This document shows, piece by piece, positions 7,164-12,811 of a DNA stretch of 37,944 bases (the stretch's first letter is position 1; each line of letters starts with the position of its first letter). The notes beneath the pieces are model-generated. The model searched no databases and was not told the origin of the DNA. It saw only the letters and a program-made list of their open reading frames with translations. This stretch comes from a virus, in IMG/VR virus record IMGVR_UViG_3300047380_000126, positions 1 through 37,944 of that record; one strand, written 5' to 3'. Both the position numbers and the translations under genes were made by a program.

Positions 7164-8959
7164 TACTGGAGTAATCCTTGCGGCTGCTGCTCTTGCTCAG
7201 GCATTGTTGAAAGAAGACCGAGACCGCCGAGGCCTGCGCCCACGCCGTACATAGTGCGCCCGCCACCTGCAACGCTTCGCTCTGGGTTTGGCTCATTAAA
7301 CCAATTTGGCATTGTGAACCCACCCGCCTGCTCTTCGATCATGGCTAGTGCCTGTTGCTGGCTTAACTCGCCGCGTGCGTGCGCCTGCCAAATAGCCTCA
7401 ACATTTGCTTTGGCTTTAGCCGATTTGTTTGTAAATAACCCTCGAATCCCCTCCCAAGTAATAGACTGCGTCTCTCTTGGGAGATACCCGTACTCACTTG
7501 CGACAGCCCTGTAATTGTCTGCCTGCTGTCCGTAATTGCCTCGCGCGCCCGTCGCTGCGCTTTTAAACATTCCACCCAAACCTTGCGTAACAAGAGGATC
7601 TGACCCGGCCAGAGGCCGCATATTCCCTACGGCGATGGCGTGGGTGTCCACCGTGATGTCACCCATGTCGCTAAAAGGGACCTCAATGTTGTTGAAAAAG
7701 TTCCTGACCTTGTGCTGGTCTCCCATAGAATTTGATATGAGCTGGAAGTCCCCTCCGCTTTCAATAGCGTTCACAGCCTTTTCGATGTCACTAAAGCTAC
7801 CCCAAGAAATTTTTGCTGGTGCGCCCTTACCAGTTAACACGAAATCACCGAGGCTACCTTCTGGCGTTAACGCCCTGTAGTTTTTAGGGTTATAAGCTTC
7901 ATCGTAAGCCCGCACCCACATAGCCTTTTGTGGGCCTGTCTCTAATTGAGAAAACGACTTTCCTTGAATTTGCGCCCATGTGTCTGCGTTCTTTCCCTTA
8001 GTAAACGACGGGTAAGCATCAGCTACAGCGCCCATCTCAGACGTCCACGGGTGATTGCGATTAGCTATCACAGCGTCAGCCACACGTTCCGCCAAAGAAG
8101 CATTTTTGAACCAATCCATCTGCGGAGACAACGCAGCTATAGCGCCAGACATAGACGCGCGAGGAACGCCATACCGCTGCGAAAGCTCGTCAGAGAACCT
8201 GTTAGCTCCGACGTACCAAAGCTTCGCGCGGTCTTGAAACTCTGGAGGAAGCTTGTCCATCACAAATCGGATGTTTTCCTTTTGGAAGTCGTTGTAAAGG
8301 CTGGCAGCCTCTTCCGTGGGAAGCCCGCGCACCCACTCATAGCCCGGCTGCTCGGCTATGAAGTCCATGTTCTTTCCTAAAGTCCCCGCCCGCTCCATGT
8401 CAACTTGCCCGATGCCAAGCAGGCCAGTCAGCGGGTCGGCGTCTGGGTTGGCCCCTGCGGGCTGGCGAGTTGATATTCGGCCAGTGGGTCCGAACTGCGG
8501 GTCCGCCCCCGGCACTCGCGGGCTACCAACGCGCCCACCCATATCAAACGGCGCGTCAGTCTGCGGCCTCAACCGCACATTGCCGCCCATTGAACCGAAG
8601 GCGTTAGGCATAACCTCAATGCGATCAGCTAAGTCAGCCGCCTTACGCCCCGCAGCCATGATAGGCCGTGCCACCATGTCACCCGCGCCCGGCACAAGGC
8701 CGATAGCCGCGCCAGTGCCTAACAACCCCGCAGCCATAAGCTCACCGCGTGAGGCGGCGTCATACGCCTCGCCCAGCGCCAAGACATCACCAATGCCTGG
8801 GATGAAGTCCTGAGAGGCGCGCATAGCCTCAACGCTAGTGGGTTCTTGGTCGCGGTTGCGAGCAAGTAGGCCACCTTGATACAGGTCAGCGTAGCCGCCC
8901 GCAGGGGCGGTGGTGCGGTAGTCCTGATCCGAAAATAACATGTCCCAAATACTTGCCAT
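7163..8959 (-). CDS. Large late protein with HhH-GPD (DNA glycosylase)-like signature
   Basis: A 598-residue protein in the virion operon. Residues about 50-110 are Gly/Ala-rich with hydrophobic stretches (LMAAGLLGTGAAIGLVPGAG), typical of ejected proteins that cross membranes. Residues 275-286 (AALSPQMDWFKN), 411-421 (SMGDQHKVRNF) and 436-441 (TVDTHA) match, in order and spacing, three conserved elements of HhH-GPD DNA glycosylases: the LxxxLSxQ…xxN helix, the GxGxxK hairpin and the VDTH catalytic-Asp segment. I recall related phage proteins as DUF7178. No Fe-S cysteines follow. The start at 8959 uses TGATG overlap; the GTG one codon earlier is less likely. It could be a virion protein with a degenerate or active nucleic-acid domain. 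Confidence 0.65.
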   Translation of the reverse strand: MASIWDMLFSDQDYRTTAPAGGYADLYQGGLLARNRDQEPTSVEAMRASQDFIPGIGDVLALGEAYDAASRGELMAAGLLGTGAAIGLVPGAGDMVARPIMAAGRKAADLADRIEVMPNAFGSMGGNVRLRPQTDAPFDMGGRVGSPRVPGADPQFGPTGRISTRQPAGANPDADPLTGLLGIGQVDMERAGTLGKNMDFIAEQPGYEWVRGLPTEEAASLYNDFQKENIRFVMDKLPPEFQDRAKLWYVGANRFSDELSQRYGVPRASMSGAIAALSPQMDWFKNASLAERVADAVIANRNHPWTSEMGAVADAYPSFTKGKNADTWAQIQGKSFSQLETGPQKAMWVRAYDEAYNPKNYRALTPEGSLGDFVLTGKGAPAKISWGSFSDIEKAVNAIESGGDFQLISNSMGDQHKVRNFFNNIEVPFSDMGDITVDTHAIAVGNMRPLAGSDPLVTQGLGGMFKSAATGARGNYGQQADNYRAVASEYGYLPRETQSITWEGIRGLFTNKSAKAKANVEAIWQAHARGELSQQQALAMIEEQAGGFTMPNWFNEPNPERSVAGGGRTMYGVGAGLGGLGLLSTMPEQEQQPQGLLQ

Positions 8960-9102
8960 CACTTACGCCTCTTTGCTGTCTTAGCCGCTTTCTTGAACGC
9001 CTTGGCGGTGGGCGCACCCTCAGTGCCGGGCTTGCGCATCTTCTCGCCAGAGCCAGCGGCGATGCGCTTCTTTTTAGCGGCGATGTTGCTGTACAGGCCC
9101 AT
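8959..9102 (-). CDS. Small basic protein, MGLYSNIAAKKKRIAAGSGE family
   Basis: A 47-residue, Lys/Arg-rich protein beginning MGLYSNIAAKKKRIAAGSGE and continuing KMRKPGTEGAPTAKAF. This pattern (GLYxNIxAKxxRIxxGSGExMRxPGxxGAPTxxxF) is one of the most frequent small proteins in late operons of marine and T7-like phages; its function is not known. It overlaps the genes on both sides by one to three bases (TAATG upstream, TGATG downstream), which confirms the start and its place in the operon. A DNA-binding or internal virion role would fit its charge but is a guess. Confidence 0.82.
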   Translation of the reverse strand: MGLYSNIAAKKKRIAAGSGEKMRKPGTEGAPTAKAFKKAAKTAKRRK

Positions 9103-9188
9103 TACTTCAAGTGCTTCTTGCCAAGGCACTTACCCTCACGCTTGCACGCTGCGGGGGTCGGGCAACCTTTGATCGGTGTGAACTTCAT
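9102..9188 (-). CDS. Very small Cys-containing protein (28 aa)
   Basis: A 28-residue basic protein, MKFTPIKGCPTPAACKREGK followed by CLGKKHLK. It has GAGGA about 10 bases upstream and ends in a TAATG overlap with the next gene, which supports real translation. Three Cys (9, 15, 21) in a C-x5-C-x5-C arrangement could bind a metal. Tiny proteins of this shape accompany the MGLYxNI family in other phages as far as I recall. Function unknown. Confidence 0.65.
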   Translation of the reverse strand: MKFTPIKGCPTPAACKREGKCLGKKHLK

Positions 9189-9210
9189 TGAATTGTTTCC
9201 TCAACTTGCG

Positions 9211-9705
9211 TTACCGTATTGCCTGATATTGCTGTTGCATAAAGGCATTGAAGGGCATTGCCCCACCAGACAAAACAAAATTCCGATACATGTCAGCAAC
9301 CTCTGTCCCGTTCAACATAGCAGGGACTGTACTCATGGCCTGATTATAGACCTCCAGTCTTGAGAGGGGACTATAACTAGCCTCTAGCTCTGGCGGCAAA
9401 GACGAACCTGCTTGTGGGCCGTAGCGATTTTCCATCATGTCATAGGGGTCGCGCGCTGGGGACACAGGTGTGCGCACAGGCGCTGAGTTGACGCCGCTCG
9501 CGGCCATAGGCTCGCCGCCGATCTGGTCAGAGCCATAGAACGCCTGCCGAGCAGCGCGTCGCTCTGGGTCTTTGGACCCGTAGGGAGAGGCGAAGACGTT
9601 GCCCAACATAGACAGCAGGCCGCCGCCTTCGAACGTGTCGCCCGACTGGCCCATGCCACCGCCGTCAATGCGGTCCAGAAAGTCTAAAAATCGTTTCTCA
9701 GCCAT
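9211..9705 (-). CDS. Late-operon protein of unknown function (164 aa)
   Basis: I do not recognise this protein. The start ATG at 9705 (MAEKRFLDFLDRIDGGGMG) shares a base with the large-terminase stop (TGATG); a further-upstream TTG start would extend deep into the terminase gene and is unlikely. The N-terminal half is Gly-rich (FEGGGLLSMLGNVFASPYG), with a stretch resembling the GGGFLSTLGNAFGG end of the virion protein at 35679-36371. The C-terminal half is helical (PLSRLEVYNQAMSTVPAML). It may be an internal or neck virion protein, judging only from position and composition. Confidence 0.6.
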   Translation of the reverse strand: MAEKRFLDFLDRIDGGGMGQSGDTFEGGGLLSMLGNVFASPYGSKDPERRAARQAFYGSDQIGGEPMAASGVNSAPVRTPVSPARDPYDMMENRYGPQAGSSLPPELEASYSPLSRLEVYNQAMSTVPAMLNGTEVADMYRNFVLSGGAMPFNAFMQQQYQAIR

Positions 9706-11099
9706 CAGGCTACTCCCTTCAAGTTCCGTCGTAGCGGCTTGCCCCACGTTGAGGCCTTACCGCCGAGTGCAGTAGCGGCATCCGAGGCGAGGGTCAGACA
9801 CACCGCGTCTGCGTAGTCTGGGGAGGACAGTCCGCGCTTGCGCATGTCGTCTTTACCCTCCGCCTTCATCTTGCCGCTACTGGCGAAACTATACCTGATT
9901 GACGTCAATTCCGCAATAAGTTGCTCGTTTTTGGGTAGTTTGGCCCCGCGCTGCTCTAGCCACCCTCGCATCTTGAACCACAACTCAGCCCGCAAGTTCG
10001 TGTACGTGTCGCCCATGCTCGGACTTTCCGCCACGTTAATACCGCGCACCGGGACGTTAAGCTCGCGCAGGCGGTCAACCACACCGCCGCCCATGCCGAT
10101 CACGTCCACCATGATCTCACGCGGGCGCAGGTGGCTTGGCAAGCCGTCGTACTCAGCCTTAACCCGACCCACCGTCTGCATCAGGTCTAGCCCCTGCCAG
10201 CCGTTGACCTCAGTGATCACGTTGCCCTGCCGCTTAGCTAGTACCGTCTTGTCCGAGCCAAACCGCGCTACGTCTAACCCCCAGACCGTCTGGGCGTCCT
10301 CGTCTAGCTCAATGTCACGCTGCGTGGCCGCTTCCACAAGGTGAAACGGTATGATCGTGTCGTCGTCAGCTAGAGGGAACTCGCCAAGCACCCTGATTCT
10401 AAAGGCGTTGCTCCCCTCCCCATATCGCAGCCGCATCTCGTCAACAAACTCCTCAGACACAAGCGGACTATCAACGCAGCTCCAACGCCGCGTCCAATAA
10501 CTACCCGACAGCCGGGTCTGGCTCTCAAAGAACGTCCCGCTCGACCTCGTAGGGTTCGAGAGCAGGATCGTCGTGGCCGCGTGACCCGACATACTACCCG
10601 CAGCCGCCTCGAACACCTTCTCAGGAACACCCGACGCCTCGTCCACCACCAGCAGCACGTTCTCACTGTGAACACCCGCCAAGGCCTCTGGCGTCTCCGC
10701 GCGGCTCGTTCTGGCCGATATGAACGCCTCAGACGGCGCAGCCGCTAGCTCAACCCTGTCAGACTTGACCGTCAGCATGGGCTTCAACTGATCAGGCAGC
10801 TCGTTGATCCACCGCTTCAGCTCAGCGAACAGCGCGTCGAAAAGCTGGCCGCTGGTGGGAGCCGTCACCACCACCTTATTCGGAAACCGCAGCAGCACGT
10901 ACCACAGCATAGCCCACGAGGCCGACGTGGACTTACCTGTCCCGTGGCCACTGCGCACGCTCATCTTGCGCTCACCATCCGCAATAGCCTGCAAGAACTC
11001 CGCCTGATACGGTAACGGGGTCGCGCCCAGCACCTCACGCACAAACTTCACAGGATCGTCGCGGTACTCTAGGACAAACTCTTCTAGGGGGTTACTCAT
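9705..11099 (-). CDS. terL: Terminase large subunit
   Basis: The packaging motor, 464 residues. The N-terminal ATPase shows Walker A SGHGTGKST at 50-58, Walker B VLLVVDEA at 148-155 (D153, E154) and the coupling motif TTILLSNPT at about 176-184. The C-terminal RNase H-like nuclease shows D276 in GLDVARFGSDKT, D332 in MVDVIGMGGGVV and D428/D431 in SPDYADAV, the three acidic positions needed for two-metal cleavage. It docks on the portal, pumps DNA into the prohead and cuts it. It overlaps the small subunit by 8 bases. The protein class alone does not settle whether packaging is headful (pac) or cos. Confidence 0.96.
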   Translation of the reverse strand: MSNPLEEFVLEYRDDPVKFVREVLGATPLPYQAEFLQAIADGERKMSVRSGHGTGKSTSASWAMLWYVLLRFPNKVVVTAPTSGQLFDALFAELKRWINELPDQLKPMLTVKSDRVELAAAPSEAFISARTSRAETPEALAGVHSENVLLVVDEASGVPEKVFEAAAGSMSGHAATTILLSNPTRSSGTFFESQTRLSGSYWTRRWSCVDSPLVSEEFVDEMRLRYGEGSNAFRIRVLGEFPLADDDTIIPFHLVEAATQRDIELDEDAQTVWGLDVARFGSDKTVLAKRQGNVITEVNGWQGLDLMQTVGRVKAEYDGLPSHLRPREIMVDVIGMGGGVVDRLRELNVPVRGINVAESPSMGDTYTNLRAELWFKMRGWLEQRGAKLPKNEQLIAELTSIRYSFASSGKMKAEGKDDMRKRGLSSPDYADAVCLTLASDAATALGGKASTWGKPLRRNLKGVA

Positions 11100-11577
11100 C
11101 CGTCACATCCTCATACGTGGCCTCAACCGCGCGGTCATCCGCGTCAATCGCCGCCAGCTCGCTATTCACCTTGCGCAGCGCATCCAGATGCATGTCGCCA
11201 ATGCTGATCGTCACGTTGCTCTGTGGCCGTGTGCCATACTTATTCTGGTTCATGCTACCCGCCATGAACTTGCGGAAGTTCACCTTCTCGCGCGTCGCTG
11301 CAATCTCATTGCTGCTGCTGTCGGCGTCTAGGCTGTCAACCATCTCTAAGCCCTGCTCAACCAGCGCGTCAGCCGCTTCCTCACGCGCCCCCTCAAGGGC
11401 CGCCTTGTACTCTGGCACACTGTTGATAGCTCGGCTCACGTAGCTGCGAGTACACCCGTACTGTCTTGCGATCTCCGCGATAGTGACGCCGCTCGCCACT
11501 TGATCAAACAGCCAGTCGGCCCCGCCGCTGTTCGATATGTCTGTCAGTATCCGCTTTCGAAGCGCCTTGCCTGCCAT
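11092..11577 (-). CDS. terS: Terminase small subunit
   Basis: A 161-residue DNA-recognition subunit of the packaging motor. An N-terminal helix-turn-helix is visible at about 30-55 (VTIAEIARQYGCTRSYVSRA), followed by a helical oligomerisation region (PEYKAALEGAREEAADALV) and VNFRKFMAGSMNQNKYG, a common end of Sf6-like small terminases. ATG at 11577 is preferred over a TTG 5 codons earlier because GAGG lies about 8 bases before the ATG and would be inside the longer reading frame. The 8-base overlap with terL supports coupling. It opens the packaging operon directly after the repeat-rich gap, where its binding site could lie. Confidence 0.9.
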   Translation of the reverse strand: MAGKALRKRILTDISNSGGADWLFDQVASGVTIAEIARQYGCTRSYVSRAINSVPEYKAALEGAREEAADALVEQGLEMVDSLDADSSSNEIAATREKVNFRKFMAGSMNQNKYGTRPQSNVTISIGDMHLDALRKVNSELAAIDADDRAVEATYEDVTDE

Positions 11578-11725
11578 TTTCAATCCTCGCAATTTTTTAA
11601 AATTTTATGGTAGGCGGTGTTTTTTAGCAAGGGTGGGGGTGGGGGGTCAAATATCGAAGCCGTGTGTGCGTTTTCATATACACATACACGCCCGCCCGCC
11701 AACCGGGGGCGGGAGGGGGTCCGAG

Positions 11726-11758
11726 CCAGATCGGCACCAGATCGGCACCAGATCGGCG
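11726..11758. repeat. Three tandem 11-bp repeats (CCAGATCGGCA)
   Basis: Three head-to-tail copies of CCAGATCGGCA start at 11726, 11737 and 11748; only the last base of the third copy differs. An 11-bp period is close to one DNA helical turn, so a bound protein would contact the same face each time. The array lies 150 bp upstream of the small terminase gene. Confidence 0.9.
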
Positions 11759-11766
11759 CGAAATGC

Positions 11767-11784
11767 GCATAATGTGCATTATGC
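11767..11784. repeat. 18-bp palindrome GCATAATG-TG-CATTATGC
   Basis: Perfect 8-bp arms around a TG centre, 8 bp beyond the triplicate repeat. The size and symmetry fit an operator for a dimeric HTH protein; the phage encodes several small HTH proteins (15273, 21711, 24064). It could also belong to a packaging site. Confidence 0.85.
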
Positions 11785-12016
11785 TAACACCAATAAGGCG
11801 AGTAGGCATACAACCTGTAGTTAATACGCAGCAATATCAATAGCTTACAGCGTCTGGACTTAACCGGGCGTTTGCACTGGTCTTATAGCGCCAAGCGAAT
11901 AGCGCTTCGTTTGTGCGCGTATGCACAATCCACCTATACATTTACGCACAGATGTGGCACGCGCGCACGCGCCTGTGCTGCGCCGTGTGCGTTCCGCAGC
12001 GCTTTTACGCAACTAG

Positions 12017-12193
12017 CTAATGCAAAGTCTCCTCGCCTTCCCCTAGCAGCATGGCGAGGACGTGGCACAAGGCAACACCCACTTCGTCCTCGCTATACTC
12101 GAAAGGCGCGAAGCTAAGAGCCATCAGGACAATATCGATCAGGCTCTCAACCGTGTCCGCATCCGCGTCGGTTCCATCAACTTCAAACTTCAC
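12017..12193 (-). CDS. Small acidic protein with GTG start (58 aa)
   Basis: A 58-residue acidic reading frame, starting (V/M)KFEVDGTDADADTVESLID, continuing IVLMALSFAPFEYSEDEVG and ending LLGEGEETLH. It resembles small acidic phage proteins with two amphipathic helices; no family is assigned. GTG at 12193 is the only possible start because an in-frame TAA lies six codons upstream. GAGGG 10-14 bases before the GTG could act as ribosome-binding site, but it lies in the 3' arm of a terminator-like hairpin. It is the downstream neighbour of the DUF6378 gene on the same strand. Coding quality is judged by eye only. Confidence 0.5.
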   Translation of the reverse strand: MKFEVDGTDADADTVESLIDIVLMALSFAPFEYSEDEVGVALCHVLAMLLGEGEETLH

Positions 12194-12224
12194 AAAAAAG
12201 GCCCTCGCTTGTTAGAGCGAGGGC
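12194..12224 (-). terminator. Rho-independent terminator after the DUF6378 gene
   Basis: Read on the minus strand, GCCCTCGCT and AGCGAGGGC form a perfect 9-bp stem with a 6-base loop, followed by CTTTTTTG. It lies 38 bases after the stop of the gene at 12262-12534. The U-tract runs directly into the GTG start of the next small gene. Confidence 0.85.
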
Positions 12225-12261
12225 TGAGTTTGTCGAGGCAATGCAGTAGCATGGCGGCACC

Positions 12262-12534
12262 TTACTCGTCCGCCAGCTCTGCCGCAAGGGCGATGTACGC
12301 CGCGCCGTCAACGTATCCATCTTCCGCGCTGCTATGAACGAGCCGCGCAATCTTCAGCCAAGCCATGCACAGCGCCACTTGCTCAGCGCTGACCTGTTTC
12401 TCCAGAATAACAGACCACCCGGCAGCTATGCGACCGAAGTTTTTCGCTGGTGACCCATATGCCGTTCCGCGCTGACCATCCGCTGCGATCAACCGCGCGG
12501 CCTCACCCAAAATCTCTGCTCTTTTCGTCGTCAT
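12262..12534 (-). CDS. DUF6378-family phage protein
   Basis: A 90-residue protein fitting the DUF6378 pattern: RAEILGEAARLI, then the YGSPAKNFGRIAAGWS stretch (YGxPxxNFxxIAxxW), an MAWLKIARL block and DGYVDGAAYIALAAEL. This family is common in phages of Proteobacteria and Actinobacteria, usually in replication or nucleotide-metabolism regions; it is thought to relate to MazG-like helical proteins, but its activity is unproven. Asp/Glu residues in the last helices (EDGYVD) could bind a metal. It lies downstream of the primase across the origin-like gap and is followed by a strong terminator. Confidence 0.82.
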   Translation of the reverse strand: MTTKRAEILGEAARLIAADGQRGTAYGSPAKNFGRIAAGWSVILEKQVSAEQVALCMAWLKIARLVHSSAEDGYVDGAAYIALAAELADE

Positions 12535-12562
12535 GTCGTCATCTCCATTGCTGTTGCCGCAC

Positions 12563-12590
12563 GGTGCGCGGTGCGCGGTGCGCGGTGCGC
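12563..12590. repeat. Four tandem GGTGCGC heptamers
   Basis: Exact head-to-tail copies of GGTGCGC at 12563, 12570, 12577 and 12584. The same heptamer recurs across the AT-rich tract at 12756-12762 and 12769-12775, and inverted at 12799-12805. Confidence 0.95.
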
Positions 12591-12623
12591 GTTATTTTCA
12601 AGTCGCTCGTCCCCATAAGTTAC

Positions 12624-12663
12624 ACTGTAGACTTCCCCAAATACCCTCTTTTAAGTCTACAGT
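12624..12663. repeat. 11-bp inverted repeat with 18-base spacer
   Basis: ACTGTAGACTT at 12624-12634 pairs perfectly with AAGTCTACAGT at 12653-12663. It has no U-tract, so a protein-binding site or a replication-related hairpin is more likely than a terminator. Confidence 0.85.
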
Positions 12664-12766
12664 TCCCCCCACTGAATATTTCCTTTTTATTGATCACCGA
12701 TCACTTTTACTCTATTTTAATAGAAAAAAAGTAATAAAATAAGGGGTTTAGTAGCGGTGCGCAAAC

Positions 12767-12807
12767 GAGGTGCGCAAAGATTTTATGCACACCTCTTTGC
12801 GCACCTC
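12767..12807 (-). repeat. 14-bp inverted repeat just after the primase gene
   Basis: GAGGTGCGCAAAGA (12767-12780) and TCTTTGCGCACCTC (12794-12807) are perfect inverted arms around a 13-base loop. The arms contain the GGTGCGC heptamer. It begins 4 bases after the primase stop and could slow or end transcription, but no run of U follows on the minus strand. Confidence 0.85.
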
Positions 12808-12811
12808 AAAC

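Larger units (their letters stand above)
11578..12016 (-). promoter_or_regulatory. 439-bp gap before the terminase genes
   Basis: No convincing gene lies here. From the terminase side it holds: an A/T-rich ribosome-binding region; two G-rich tracts on the plus strand (11631-11648 and 11705-11719); a threefold 11-bp repeat (11726-11758); an 18-bp palindrome (11767-11784); and a GC-rich, dyad-rich segment near 11930-12000. A late promoter and a packaging recognition site are the obvious candidates for this position. I could not settle on a well-spaced -35/-10 pair; CATAAT inside the palindrome (minus strand) is the best -10-like hexamer. Confidence 0.5.
12535..12811. other. Candidate replication origin / control region
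   Basis: A 277-bp gene-free interval between the primase-helicase and the DUF6378 gene. It holds four tandem GGTGCGC units at one end; two direct GGTGCGC units (12756, 12769) and one inverted copy (12799-12805) at the other; an 11-bp inverted repeat (12624-12663); and an AT-rich tract at about 12671-12745 with a TCTATT-TT-AATAGA palindrome (12711-12724). Iterons flanking an AT-rich unwinding zone beside a replication helicase gene are the usual layout of an origin. The function is inferred. For the DUF6378 gene this is also the only upstream region, so a promoter probably lies here too. Confidence 0.5.

Noticed and set aside
11631-11720. G-rich tracts as a G-quadruplex
   Set aside because: Runs are present (GGG, GGGGG, GGGGGG, then GGGGG, GGG, GGGGG), but neither tract alone gives four separated runs; noted only as composition.
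11837-11941. A 34-codon minus-strand frame starting MYRWIVHTRTNEALFAW in the gap before terS
   Set aside because: No ribosome-binding site before its ATG, very short and with no recognisable family; chance frame is more likely.
12062-12337. A 91-codon plus-strand frame across the terminator and the DUF6378 end
   Set aside because: It runs antisense to the DUF6378 gene and through the terminator hairpin, and its sequence has no protein-like pattern.
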